In this document: one piece after another, positions 9,701 through 17,279 of the stretch
Position numbering within the stretch: the stretch's first letter is position 1
How the letters are laid out: each line of letters opens with the position of its first letter
Assembly (NCBI GenBank): GCA_946482545.1
Contig: CAMLRX010000063.1
Span: 1-26,777 of the forward strand
Direction of reading: 5' to 3'
DNA from: an uncultured Flavihumibacter sp.
Lineage (GTDB): Bacteria > Bacteroidota > Bacteroidia > Chitinophagales > Chitinophagaceae
DNA length: 26,777 bases
Made by a program: the position numbers and the translations under genes
The notes under the pieces: model-generated
Told to the model about the DNA's origin: nothing
The model's input: the letters and a program-made list of their open reading frames with translations, nothing else
The model's database searches: none

Positions 9701-10957
9701 CGTGATTCCGTAACCATCACCGTTCATGAAACTCCGGATGTGGATTTCAGTTTCAGTGTGCCTTATTGTAAAAGTCCGCAGTTCACGGCCACAACGCTTG
9801 CGGAACCCAGTCCGATCGGAACCTGGAAATGGGTATTCGATGATGGCACGGAAGGTATTTCCTCTGCCGTAACGCACAGTTATGCCAAAGGCGGGGAATA
9901 CGATGTGAAGTTGATTGCCACTGATGGGAACGGTTGTATGGATTCTGTAATTCATGTTGTAAAGCTGGATACCGCCACTGCTGTGGTAAGTAATGGCGAT
10001 TTGGTTTGTAAAGGAAGCACGGTCAGCTTCCAGGCATCGGGTGGTGTGTCGTACAGTTGGTGGCCAGCGGCTGCGCTTAATGATGCGGGTTTGCCGGTGC
10101 AGCAGGCCGTGGTGGATACTTCCACACGTTTTGTGGTGACGGTTACCGACGCGCTCTTCTGCACCGATACGGCTTCCGTAATGATGGCCGTGATTCCCAG
10201 GCCGGATTTCGTGCGCCCACCCAACCGTGATGTTTGTGCCGATAGTACCGTTACCATGCTGGGCGTGAATGATGATGCGTTTACTTACCAATGGTCGCCC
10301 GCATCAGCGTTCAATAATGCCTCCCTGAAAGATCCGGTGGCGAAACCAATTGCTTCTACGCAGTATGAAGTGTTGATTACAGAAGGTGCCTGTGGCTACG
10401 ATACCAGTTTTACGGTTGGCGTGCGGGTGAACCCGAACCCCACAGTAAAGGCTTCCAGTTCGAATGACATCAATTGTTTGAATACCACTACTTTTCTTTC
10501 GGCTGTAAGTCAGGCGGGAACACGGTTTGAATGGACCCCCACTTCGGCTGTTGATAACCCCACCGGTGCCACCAGGGTAGTGGGATCGCTTACACAACCA
10601 GGGTATTTCACGGTGAAAAGCACCAACCAGTATGGCTGTTCGGCTTATGATAGTGTATTGGTGAACGTTACCACCGACGGTCCAACTGGTTTCCAGGTGC
10701 CCAACGCGTTCACCCCGAATGGCGACGGCATCAACGACTGTATTTCTCTGAACAGGTGGGGCAGCGTACAACTGCACGAGTTCTCCATTTATACCCGTTG
10801 GGGAGAAAGGGTGTTTTCCTCTAACGATCCGCGTCGTTGCTGGGATGGTACTTTTAAAGGAAAGGCATTGCCTGTGGGCGCTTACGTGTATTTTATCCGG
10901 GCCAAAGGTTTATGTGGCGACATTACCCGTAAAGGACAGATCATGCTGGTGCGGTAA
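6716..10957 (+). CDS. Large secreted multidomain protein with T9SS type B / gliding-motility C-terminal sorting domain
   Basis: A 1413-residue exported protein. Residues 1-28 form a signal peptide (hydrophobic VFILFILLLACA, then ARGFA). Visible domains are: a LamG/concanavalin-like sandwich at about 65-235 (YHVAMVYDGSTLKFYRNG, GYINEVRIWSVART); a PKD-like strand set at 285-312 that resumes at 645-683; between these halves, six repeats of about 52-57 residues with the signature xDFGnsLLNTP at 362, 419, 471, 526, 578 and 630, probably a six-bladed beta-propeller; a second PKD at 690-765; a jelly-roll, carbohydrate-binding-like domain at about 828-995; a third PKD at 1005-1085; Ig-like repeats to 1320; and a CHU_C-type sorting domain at 1326-1413 (VPNAFTPNGDGIND, RWGERVF, WDGTFKGKALPVGAYVY). 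The last domain indicates export by the type IX system and surface retention. A role in adhesion or polymer binding is inferred. No catalytic motif was recognised. Confidence 0.85.
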   Translation: MRYCPKPCIAKPVFILFILLLACARGFAVEDSVRGKNQRLKISTSASLSCNNWFYGINPGDGIKVGDIDVSGNQMTVEAVFNRTVAYTGSYLYAGNIVSKHDDPSNTNYLLRPNSAEITTSNGYFATPQVCDIQLNRTYHVAMVYDGSTLKFYRNGYLMSEVAATGDLYQNDFITTIGEKAFGSPSLAENLKGYINEVRIWSVARTQQQIRDNMTGSLANPSAQAGLRGYYTFDNLVNKQGNILFNGALSGGAAISRTNPACNNFVIDSCNIIPTPTLAIPDFTIPSSVCANEPVTITNNSIGASSYYWNFCAANLSSIPAAQNLGNLGGYLQGPVFMDYALDNGNYYGFVVNNFPGGLVRLDFGNSLLNTPVAVNLGNFGGAIPNSAEGIQVVKNEGKWYAIIVGGTQAAGQSRVVKINFGTALNNAAPIATNWGNNFGLAFPIDLHLFQDGNRWYGFTINSANNTLTRFDFTESFENTPTGSTVPLPSVFDYPTGIYTMFSNGNWYTFITNESPSAGSPTLIRLDFGNSLLNMPVPVNLGNPGNALTRPRDITVFNYCGNVSAFVVNSITNELVRIDFGDNLLNTPSGTKIGNIGGLDFPHSISKIFRQGGDVYCFTTNVNNNTITRFKFEGCNNPDLPGTSDITPQNLIYKTPGTYNISLTVDEGLPTQASICKQIIVKPEAAPEFSFIQDVCDPALIHFKNESSNYTTLTWDFGNGRTETNSDAPDVTYNPFGTYTVQLKADLQNGCSKTISKEVPVLLLRDSLIINRDSIYCFGKPVQLNALPALSYCWTPAAGLSDPTIANPVINTPVQQTTYFLNALKPIGNLVNNPGFTNGNNGFTSDYNFNPGTGVNEGVYTVSANIPAWHPSFANCGDHTNGTGDMLLVNGSGTPNARVWSQTIPIQPNTNYAFSAWIQTLVPSNPAQLQFSINGVQLGTTISANAATCRWDQFYAVWNSGNSSSAVISIVNINLNTGGNDFALDDISFAPLQMVRDSVTITVHETPDVDFSFSVPYCKSPQFTATTLAEPSPIGTWKWVFDDGTEGISSAVTHSYAKGGEYDVKLIATDGNGCMDSVIHVVKLDTATAVVSNGDLVCKGSTVSFQASGGVSYSWWPAAALNDAGLPVQQAVVDTSTRFVVTVTDALFCTDTASVMMAVIPRPDFVRPPNRDVCADSTVTMLGVNDDAFTYQWSPASAFNNASLKDPVAKPIASTQYEVLITEGACGYDTSFTVGVRVNPNPTVKASSSNDINCLNTTTFLSAVSQAGTRFEWTPTSAVDNPTGATRVVGSLTQPGYFTVKSTNQYGCSAYDSVLVNVTTDGPTGFQVPNAFTPNGDGINDCISLNRWGSVQLHEFSIYTRWGERVFSSNDPRRCWDGTFKGKALPVGAYVYFIRAKGLCGDITRKGQIMLVR

Positions 10958-11005
10958 ACCCATACGGGAAACATTCAGTAGCTTCGTACACTTAACGTTT
11001 CGCGT

Positions 11006-11290
11006 ATGCGCTGGATCTACTTCTTTTCCAGGGTGGTGTTCATCTGCAACCTGTTCTACCTGCTGGCCCTGTACATCAGGCTGTCGCCACAGGTTCCCGA
11101 GGTGTTCCTTACTTCTGGCATCATCATCATGGGCTCTGTAATGGCACTGTACGGCACGGTACTGATTAACCTGTGTTATGGATGGCTGTTGCTGACGCGG
11201 AAAAAGTTGAAGCAATATGTTCCATTATGGCTGGCGCTGGTCAACTTTTTATTTCTGCTCACCCAGATATTGTTAAGTTTGTTTTTATGA
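11006..11290 (+). CDS. Small three-helix membrane protein of unknown function
   Basis: A 94-residue protein that is almost entirely hydrophobic, with three likely membrane helices at about 8-25, 36-58 and 70-92 and a basic loop (RKKLKQ) between helices 2 and 3. I do not recognise a family. It is probably a real gene: its TGA at 11288-11290 overlaps the ATG of the queuosine-precursor transporter (ATGA), it has a clear ATG 48 bases after the preceding gene, and its polar and basic residues fall between rather than within the helices. Coupling suggests it is made together with the transporter. Whether it is a partner subunit or a separate function cannot be told from the sequence. Confidence 0.7.
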   Translation: MRWIYFFSRVVFICNLFYLLALYIRLSPQVPEVFLTSGIIIMGSVMALYGTVLINLCYGWLLLTRKKLKQYVPLWLALVNFLFLLTQILLSLFL

Positions 11291-12090
11291 TAAAAAATAT
11301 CATTTCCCACAAACCCACCAAACTTTTCATCCTCCTTGCAGGCATTTTTATCGCCAATGCGCTCATCGCGGAATTTATAGGCGTGAAGATATTTTCACTG
11401 GAAGATTCACTGGGTGTGCGCCAGGCCCATCTGAACCTGTTCGGGATCGATTTTTCCTTCAACCTTACCGCAGGAGTACTGTTGTGGCCGGTGGTGTTCA
11501 TCATGACCGATATTATCAACGAATACTACGGTCCAAAAGGGGTGAAGTTCCTTTCTTATCTGGCTGCAGGACTCATCGCGTATGCGTTTATCATGTTCTT
11601 TTTCGCGATCCGGCTCGTGCCGGCAGGATGGTGGACGGGCAGTAAATCCACTGCGGGCGTGCCCGATATGCAGGTGGCTTACAAAGCTGTTTTCGGGCAG
11701 GGACTGTGGATCATCGTTGGTTCCCTGATCGCTTTCCTGATTGGTCAGTTGATTGATGTATTAGTGTTCCACCGCATCAAAAAATTCACCGGGGAAAAAA
11801 GCATCTGGCTCCGGGCAACCGGCTCCACGCTGATTTCTCAACTCATCGACAGCTTCGTTGTGTTGTATGTGGCTTTCGTACTGGGTCCATCCATTGATCC
11901 TTCCAACGGCGCGCCCTGGAGTACGGAACAATTGCTGGCCGTGGGCACCGGGAATTATATCTATAAGTTTGTGGTGGCCATTGCGCTTACGCCCGTTATT
12001 TATGGGGTTCACGCCTGGATCGATAAGTATCTTGGCAATAGTCTTGCCGATGAAATGAAAAGTGCCGCGATGGGGAAACAGGCCAGCTAA
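11287..12090 (+). CDS. yhhQ: Queuosine precursor transporter (YhhQ/QPTR family)
   Basis: A 267-residue inner-membrane transporter for preQ0/preQ1-type queuosine precursors, read from the ATG at 11287 that overlaps the upstream stop by four bases. The longer frame from 11173 runs through the coding sequence of the small membrane gene and is rejected. Family features are the helix-1 pattern ANALIAEFIGVKIF, the strongly conserved FNLTAGVLLWPVVFIMTDIINEYYG segment (VFxxTDIxNEYYG), GQLIDVLVFHRIKK, and TLISQLIDSFVVLYVAF in a later helix. Six helices are expected. Escherichia coli YhhQ is about 45 residues shorter; the extra length here is in the N-terminus, a loop with PAGWWTGSKST and the C-terminal tail. 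The stop TAA overlaps the stop of the convergent GNAT gene. Confidence 0.88.
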   Translation: MIKNIISHKPTKLFILLAGIFIANALIAEFIGVKIFSLEDSLGVRQAHLNLFGIDFSFNLTAGVLLWPVVFIMTDIINEYYGPKGVKFLSYLAAGLIAYAFIMFFFAIRLVPAGWWTGSKSTAGVPDMQVAYKAVFGQGLWIIVGSLIAFLIGQLIDVLVFHRIKKFTGEKSIWLRATGSTLISQLIDSFVVLYVAFVLGPSIDPSNGAPWSTEQLLAVGTGNYIYKFVVAIALTPVIYGVHAWIDKYLGNSLADEMKSAAMGKQAS

Positions 12091-12575
12091 AGGTCGATGC
12101 CCATAATATAATCATCCATAACATACCCGTTACCGATATCAATTATTTCTTCCCGAAGTACGCGGAACCCTGTTTTCAGGTAAAAATTATAAGCTTTGTT
12201 TTGTTTGTTCACATTGAGGTAAAGCAGGGTTGCATCCGCCTTCCTGGCCGATTCCACCACTTTTTCAAACAGGGCTTTCCCGATTCCTTTACCCTGGACA
12301 TTGTTCAGCACATACAACTTGTGTAGTTTCACCTGTTGCGGTGCGGTAGCGCCGAAGGAGGCGAAGCCGACCGGAACGCCTTCTGAAAGCGCCATCAGGA
12401 AGGAATGCCCGTTGTTCATCTGGGCAGTAATCGCTTCTTTACTGTACATCATTTCGAGCATGTAAGGCACCTGTCCTTCGGGAAGAATAGGGCCGTAAGT
12501 GAGCGGCCATACTGCGTTCGCGATGGATTGAATAGCGGGAATATCTTCGTGTGTGGCAAAGCGCAACTGTATCAT
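12087..12575 (-). CDS. GNAT-family N-acetyltransferase
   Basis: A 162-residue acetyl-CoA-dependent acetyltransferase of the GNAT fold. The frame is open upstream to 12743, but the fold begins at MIQLRFATHEDIPAIQ, so the ATG at 12575 (or 12581, two residues earlier) is preferred; longer versions would invade the divergent gene. Residues 86-103 (KLYVLNNVQGKGIGKALF) contain motif A with the Q-G-K-G-I-G pyrophosphate-binding loop. LYLNVNKQNKAYNFYLKTGFRVL (119-141) gives motif B with the typical N-x-x-A-x-x-F-Y-x-K-x-G-F ending. The N-terminal part resembles phosphinothricin/spermidine-type GNATs, but the substrate cannot be assigned. The gene is convergent with the queuosine transporter (shared CTA bases in the two stops) and divergent from the protease-like gene, with a candidate promoter between them. 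Confidence 0.85.
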   Translation of the reverse strand: MIQLRFATHEDIPAIQSIANAVWPLTYGPILPEGQVPYMLEMMYSKEAITAQMNNGHSFLMALSEGVPVGFASFGATAPQQVKLHKLYVLNNVQGKGIGKALFEKVVESARKADATLLYLNVNKQNKAYNFYLKTGFRVLREEIIDIGNGYVMDDYIMGIDL

Positions 12576-12619
12576 TGGCATGAAAATAAAAACTTTTGCG
12601 CAGGTAGGAAAAATCTGTT

Positions 12620-12650
12620 CAAATCTTAATTTCCGTACATTAGTGACCAA
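12620..12650 (-). promoter_or_regulatory. Candidate Bacteroidota promoter for the GNAT gene
   Basis: Read on the minus strand, TTG at 12650-12648 is followed after exactly 19 bases by TAAGATTTG (12628-12620). This is the -33 TTG / -7 TAnnTTTG pattern with one extra base inside the -7 box. It would put the transcript start roughly 38 bases before the ATG at 12575. The one-base deviation keeps confidence low. Confidence 0.35.
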
Positions 12651-12660
12651 TTCTTTTTCC

Positions 12661-15477
12661 ATGCGAACAATCCTCCGGACCAGCCTGGTTTGCCTGTTTT
12701 CCTTCGGTGTATTTTCTGGAATGTCGCAGCGTTTTGGCGGCAACCGTCCTGGTATAAAATGGAATCAGATCAGGAACGATACAGCACGCATCATATTCCC
12801 TGCGGGCCTCGAAACTCAGGCAGCAGAAATCGCTTCGCTCATCCGTTTGCTGGCAAAGGAAACCAGTGGAACTATAGGGGAAGAAGTGCGCCAGATACCC
12901 ATCGTGCTGCAATACAGTCCGGTCGTTTCAAACGGATATGTGGGGCTGGCGCCTTTCAGAAGTGAGTTCTATATGAATCCTCCTGCCGGCAGTTACAACC
13001 TGGGAACTTTGCCCTGGCACCTGCAACTGGCTGCGCACGAATACCGCCATGTACAGCAATACAATAATTTTAATAAAGGCATGTCGAAACTGGGCAGGAT
13101 TGTACTGGGAGAAGAAGGGCAGGCGCTGATGAACGCTGCATCAGTACCCGACTGGTTCTTTGAAGGTGATGCGGTTTTCCAGGAAACGGCAGAATCGGGA
13201 CAGGGCAGGGGGCGCATCCCGTATTTCTTTAACGAATTCAAAGTGCTGAAGGAAGGCGATGTGGTATTCAACTATATGCAACTCCGCAACGGATCGTACC
13301 GAAACTTGTATCCCGGACATTATGAACTTGGTTATCTGTTGGTGGGCTATGGTTATGAAAAATATGGGGCTGATTTCTGGCGGAAAGTAACCGATGATGC
13401 GGCCAGGTTCAAAGGACTTTTTTATTCGCTGCAAAAAGCCGTGAAAAAACATGCGGGTATCCCGTTTAAAAACTTTGTGCAGGATGCATTGAAATACTAT
13501 AACCAGCAGTTTGAAGAAAAACGCACCGGCATAAAAAGGGCGCGGTATGTTTCCAACTGGACCAACCCACATCCTACTGCGCAAGGGGTGCTATGGCACA
13601 AAAGCAGTTACAGAGATATTCCCGCGTTCCACCTGAAAACAAGCGAGGGTTCCGGAAAGATCGTCACCAGGCAAATCGGTACCGACGATTACTTTTCAGA
13701 AAGAAACGGGAAACTGGTATACACAAGATATAGTGTTCATCCCCGGTGGACCTGGACCGAATACAGTGATGTGGTACTCCTTGATATGGCTTCCCGCAAG
13801 GAAAAGAGGATCACAAAACGCCAGCGGCTTTTTTCCCCGGACATCAATGCCTCGGGTACCAATATCGTGGCCGTGGAAAACAATACGGTTGGAAAAAGTA
13901 CCCTGGTATTGCTGGATTCTACGGGCACCATAACCCGTAGATTTGATTTCCCCCTTCATCTGTTAAGAAACATGTCCGGAAACGGGGTTTTCACCTACCC
14001 AAAATTTGACGGCGATACCGCGTTGGTTACTGTACTCCGTTTTTCAAATGGCATGAACGCACTCGCCGCCGTCCAACTTTCCTCCGGAAACTTCAGGTTG
14101 CTAACCCCGGCTTCGTTTCAGGTACTTGGTATCCCAAATGTAACAGCGCAATATATATATGGAAACGCGGCCCTGCGTGATGAGGACAGGCTCATCAGAA
14201 TTGATAAACATACCAGCGCTACAACGTTTTATGCAGGGGTTACAAGGGCCTATGCTCCGGCAATAACCGCAGATTCCATTGTGTTCGGAAAGTTTACCCT
14301 TAACGGTACACTCCCTGGATCCGTGAAAAATACCGAGGGAAACTGGCAGCCGGTAGAACCTGCTGAATGGAGCACAACACCACTTTATCTGCCGAATACT
14401 TTGAAACAAGGCCAGGACATTACCCGTGCCGCCCGTGATTCTTTCCAGGTATATCCTTACAAAAAAAGCCACCGCTTCATCAATATTCACAGTTGGCGGC
14501 CCTTTATTGAGGCTTCAGAATTAAGTTTCTCAGTGTACGGGCAAAACGTGCTCAATACCTTTCAATCGGAAACATACTACCGGTACAATATAAACGAAGG
14601 AAGCCATGCCGTTGGCGCCGCAGGTGTTTTTGGAGGATGGTTCCCCTATATCCGTGCGGGTGTCGACTACAATATGGACCGCAATGTACTGGTAAGTGGA
14701 AGACGCAGACTCGCCTGGAACGAACTTACGGCCAATGTTGGCGCGCAGGTGCCGCTGCAATTCAACTCGGGCAGGTTCTACAGAACACTTTCAATGGCCA
14801 CCAGTTTTAACAACCGCTCTATTCTTTTTAAAGGATTGGCCAAAGACACCATGCAAAACCGGAAGTTCAACTTCCTGCGCGGCACCATTTCTTATTCAGC
14901 CCAGATTCAGCAGGCCACACAACATATTTTCCCCAGGTTCGCTTATAGCTTTTCGGCAGATTTTCAATCCATCATCAACAATTATACAGGGCGGCAATTG
15001 TTGCTCACCGCTGGTTTATACCTTCCCGGCTTACACAAAACGCACAACCTTGTATTGACGGGCGCCATTCATCGCCGCGACAGCGCCAACGACTACCGTT
15101 TCAGCAACCGGTTTCCACATGCCCGCGGCTTTACTTCGGAGAATCTTTACAAAATGCAGAAAGCGGCGGTGAACTATCATTTTCCGCTGGCATACCCCGA
15201 TTGGGGTTTCGGCAATATCGTTTACCTGATGCGCCTGCGCGCAAATGTGTTTTACGATCATTCCCGGATAGCAGATAATTTCAGGCTTTCGAATAACCAG
15301 GTGCGTTATTTGGAATTCGACCAGCGTTCCACCGGGGTGGAAATTTATTTCGATACGAAATGGTGGAACCAGCTACCCGTGAGTTTCGGGTTGCGTTACA
15401 GCCGTTTACTGGATGATGATATTTTTGGAAGAAGTCCGAACCAGTACGAATTTATCCTGCCGGTGAACCTGTTCTAA
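12661..15477 (+). CDS. Exported gluzincin-like (HExxH) protein with beta-propeller and outer-membrane barrel
   Basis: A 938-residue protein. The ATG at 12661 is chosen because a signal peptide starts there (hydrophobic LVCLFSFGVFSGM, cleavage likely near residue 22); the frame extends upstream without a plausible leader. Residues 126-130 are HEYRH within LAAHEYRHVQQYNNF, matching the zinc-metalloprotease HExxH motif. WFFEGDA at 165-171 supplies E168 as the probable third zinc ligand, 37 residues later, as in gluzincins. Residues from about 260 to 640 show repeated short strands of a WD40/TolB-like propeller. From about 660 the sequence has alternating aromatic strands and ends in ...YEFILPVNLF with a terminal phenylalanine, typical of an outer-membrane beta-barrel. 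So the protein probably sits in the outer membrane with a peptidase-like domain. Activity and substrate are unknown. It converges with the helicase gene with one base between stops. Confidence 0.75.
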   Translation: MRTILRTSLVCLFSFGVFSGMSQRFGGNRPGIKWNQIRNDTARIIFPAGLETQAAEIASLIRLLAKETSGTIGEEVRQIPIVLQYSPVVSNGYVGLAPFRSEFYMNPPAGSYNLGTLPWHLQLAAHEYRHVQQYNNFNKGMSKLGRIVLGEEGQALMNAASVPDWFFEGDAVFQETAESGQGRGRIPYFFNEFKVLKEGDVVFNYMQLRNGSYRNLYPGHYELGYLLVGYGYEKYGADFWRKVTDDAARFKGLFYSLQKAVKKHAGIPFKNFVQDALKYYNQQFEEKRTGIKRARYVSNWTNPHPTAQGVLWHKSSYRDIPAFHLKTSEGSGKIVTRQIGTDDYFSERNGKLVYTRYSVHPRWTWTEYSDVVLLDMASRKEKRITKRQRLFSPDINASGTNIVAVENNTVGKSTLVLLDSTGTITRRFDFPLHLLRNMSGNGVFTYPKFDGDTALVTVLRFSNGMNALAAVQLSSGNFRLLTPASFQVLGIPNVTAQYIYGNAALRDEDRLIRIDKHTSATTFYAGVTRAYAPAITADSIVFGKFTLNGTLPGSVKNTEGNWQPVEPAEWSTTPLYLPNTLKQGQDITRAARDSFQVYPYKKSHRFINIHSWRPFIEASELSFSVYGQNVLNTFQSETYYRYNINEGSHAVGAAGVFGGWFPYIRAGVDYNMDRNVLVSGRRRLAWNELTANVGAQVPLQFNSGRFYRTLSMATSFNNRSILFKGLAKDTMQNRKFNFLRGTISYSAQIQQATQHIFPRFAYSFSADFQSIINNYTGRQLLLTAGLYLPGLHKTHNLVLTGAIHRRDSANDYRFSNRFPHARGFTSENLYKMQKAAVNYHFPLAYPDWGFGNIVYLMRLRANVFYDHSRIADNFRLSNNQVRYLEFDQRSTGVEIYFDTKWWNQLPVSFGLRYSRLLDDDIFGRSPNQYEFILPVNLF

Positions 15478-15478
15478 C

Positions 15479-16717
15479 TCAGCGCTTTTTCTTTTTCCGT
15501 TTTGCTTTTTCTTTCGATTCCTCGAATTCCTTGATGAGGAGTTTGTAGTTGTCGTTGGGTATTTCTTCTGAAAGTGAGATGGTAGAATCGTAGTCTTTGG
15601 CGTTGATCTCCAATACGGTGATTTCTTTGCCAATGTATTGTTGAATCGCTTTCAGCACTGGTTTCTCCTCTGTGCTGCAAAATGAAACCGCTTTTCCTTT
15701 CTGAACGCCGCGACCAGTCCGGCCCACACGGTGCACATAGTTCTCGGCTACCTCTGGCAGGTCGTAGTTCACCACATAATCAACATTGGGAATATCGATG
15801 CCTCGGGCGCTCACATCGGTGGCGATCAGTAATTTCGCTTCTCCTTTTTTAAAGGCGTCAAGCACCTGCATTCTGTCGCCCTGTTCCTTTCCGCCGTGCA
15901 TGGTAATGGAAGGTATGCCCACCCGTTTCATGGCCTCAAACACCCTTTCTGCACGTACTTTGGTTCTTACGAATACCAGTATTTTTGATTCAGGGAACTC
16001 ACGTACCAGGCGTTCCAGGAAAAAACGTTTGTCGTCCATTTCCACGTAAGCCACGGAATGGGTAACGTTTTTTGAAACGGGATCCTGTGGTGAAACCTGT
16101 ATCCGGATGGGGTTTGTGACCAGCGAATACGAGATATCCTTGATTTCTTTGTTGATGGTGGCGGAAAAGAAAAGCGTTTGGTGCTTCCGGGGCAGCAGGC
16201 GTTTTACGTCCTGTATATCTTTTATGAAGCCCAGGTCCAGCATGTGGTCGGCTTCGTCCAGCACCAGTATTTCTACTTTACGGAGGTCCAGTTTTTTCTG
16301 GTGCACCAGGTCGAACATTCTTCCGGGTGTGGCAATGAGCACGTCTATTCCTTCTTCGATCAGTTCAATCTGGGCTTCCTGCTCCACGCCACCGTACAGG
16401 CCAACAATGTGCAGGCCGGTGTATTTGCCGATCATCTCAAATGTTTCGGCGATCTGGATGGCGAGTTCCCGGGTGGGCACCATCACCAGGCTCCGTACCT
16501 GGTTGGGCGCGGGGTCTTTGCCACGCAGTAGTATTTCCAGCATGGGGATAGCGAAAGCGGCCGTTTTGCCGGTACCGGTTTGCGCGATGGCCAGCACATC
16601 TTCTCCTTTCAGGATGGAGGGAATGGCCTTGAACTGGATATCTGTGGGCCGCCTGAAGCCGTTTTCGGCCAGACTTTGTTTAATGTCGGGGGAAATATTG
16701 TACTGTTCGAATTTCAT
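15479..16717 (-). CDS. rhlE: DEAD-box ATP-dependent RNA helicase, RhlE-like
   Basis: A 412-residue cytoplasmic RNA helicase with all standard DEAD-box motifs in order: Q-motif region FRRPTDIQ (21-28), Walker A AQTGTGKT (45-52), PTRELA (81-86), TPGR (130-133), DEAD (154-157), SAT (185-187), the ATDVSARGID segment (299-308) and HRVGRTGR (329-336). A lysine/arginine-rich tail (KAKRKKKKR) ends the protein, as often found in RNA-binding extensions of this group. It unwinds short RNA duplexes, in ribosome assembly or RNA decay; the precise role is not visible. The gene symbol reflects subgroup resemblance, and paralogues such as DeaD or SrmB are less likely given the short C-terminus. A TACCTTTG -7 box lies 23 bases upstream of the ATG. 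Confidence 0.9.
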   Translation of the reverse strand: MKFEQYNISPDIKQSLAENGFRRPTDIQFKAIPSILKGEDVLAIAQTGTGKTAAFAIPMLEILLRGKDPAPNQVRSLVMVPTRELAIQIAETFEMIGKYTGLHIVGLYGGVEQEAQIELIEEGIDVLIATPGRMFDLVHQKKLDLRKVEILVLDEADHMLDLGFIKDIQDVKRLLPRKHQTLFFSATINKEIKDISYSLVTNPIRIQVSPQDPVSKNVTHSVAYVEMDDKRFFLERLVREFPESKILVFVRTKVRAERVFEAMKRVGIPSITMHGGKEQGDRMQVLDAFKKGEAKLLIATDVSARGIDIPNVDYVVNYDLPEVAENYVHRVGRTGRGVQKGKAVSFCSTEEKPVLKAIQQYIGKEITVLEINAKDYDSTISLSEEIPNDNYKLLIKEFEESKEKAKRKKKKR

Positions 16718-16739
16718 AGCCTTCGCCTGGTTAAGCGTG

Positions 16740-16747
16740 CAAAGGTA
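16740..16747 (-). promoter_or_regulatory. Candidate -7 promoter box (TAnnTTTG) for the RNA helicase gene
   Basis: The minus strand reads TACCTTTG, a perfect match to the Bacteroidota -7 consensus TAnnTTTG, 23-30 bases upstream of the helicase ATG. A TTTG occurs upstream but only 14 bases away, shorter than the usual 19-21, so no good -33 box is claimed. The leader would be about 16 bases long. Confidence 0.45.
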
Positions 16748-16770
16748 TGCTATTGGCCGGGCAAAGCAGG

Positions 16771-17226
16771 TTATTGCACTTTAATTTCCAGCGACGGGGC
16801 CAGAAAGCGTTTTCCTTCTTTGTTTTTAATGATGATCTTTTCAAACCAGAGGGTTTCGTCTTTCTTTAGTTTTTCTCTGATTGTATTGCGCCAGAGTTCG
16901 GGCAGTAAAGGTCCTTCGGCCTTGTGTTGCACGGTACGGAAGAGTACTTCTCTTTTACCGGTTTCATCGTTGGTGAACTCGTCTTTTTGCCGGTAAGTGA
17001 ATTCAAAACTTTCCACTTCGTATTTGTTTCCCTTGTTATCGCTCACCCGCAGGGCAGAATCGATCAGCGCTTTCAGGAAGGACGCGGGCGCCGATTCGGA
17101 GCGGAAATTGCCCCAGGTAGTAGAGAAAACTGTTTTTTGTGCGGGTATGGTTGTCTTTTTCGTGCCGGTTTGGGCGGAAACGACCATAGGTAAAAAGGCG
17201 ATGCTAACCAGTAAGAGATACTTCAT
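16771..17226 (-). CDS. Small exported protein of unknown function
   Basis: A 151-residue protein with a clear signal peptide (MKYLLLVSIAFLPMVVSA, cleavage before Q19), so it is periplasmic or further exported. The mature part is polar and basic with alternating short strands and no cysteine. It contains NFRSESAPASFLKALIDSALRVSD (about 40-63), VESFEFTYRQKDEF (72-85) and a C-terminal FEKIIIKNKEGKRFLAPSLEIKV that looks like paired beta strands. I do not recognise a family. The helicase start lies 54 bases downstream with its own -7 box, so the two may be separately transcribed. A perfect TATTTTTG -7 box lies 28-35 bases upstream of the ATG. It diverges from fdx across 166 bases. Confidence 0.75.
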   Translation of the reverse strand: MKYLLLVSIAFLPMVVSAQTGTKKTTIPAQKTVFSTTWGNFRSESAPASFLKALIDSALRVSDNKGNKYEVESFEFTYRQKDEFTNDETGKREVLFRTVQHKAEGPLLPELWRNTIREKLKKDETLWFEKIIIKNKEGKRFLAPSLEIKVQ

Positions 17227-17253
17227 CCGTTTGAACGATTTAGGAAACTAACG

Positions 17254-17261
17254 CAAAAATA
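17254..17261 (-). promoter_or_regulatory. Candidate -7 promoter box (TAnnTTTG) for the small exported protein gene
   Basis: The minus strand reads TATTTTTG, a full match to TAnnTTTG, 28-35 bases before the ATG at 17226. No clear TTG is seen 19-21 bases upstream of it. It faces away from the fdx promoter box at 17366, and the hairpin cluster lies between the two. Confidence 0.4.
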
Positions 17262-17279
17262 CGGCTTGAAGTATGAAAC

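Noticed and set aside
9689..10291. 200-codon minus-strand frame inside the giant secreted protein
   Set aside because: It is antisense to PKD and Ig-like repeats with clear domain signatures; the histidine-rich product has no recognisable features.
10958..11005. Short CCC-ATAC-GGG repeat after the giant gene as a terminator
   Set aside because: The stem is only three base pairs and there is no T-rich tract, so it is not a credible terminator.
12553..12660. N-terminal extension of the HEYRH protein upstream of 12661
   Set aside because: The extension overlaps the start of the divergent GNAT gene and would bury a good signal peptide that begins at 12661.
16107..16784. 225-codon plus-strand frame opposite the RNA helicase
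   Set aside because: The translation is serine-rich low-complexity sequence typical of antisense helicase DNA. All DEAD-box motifs are on the other strand.
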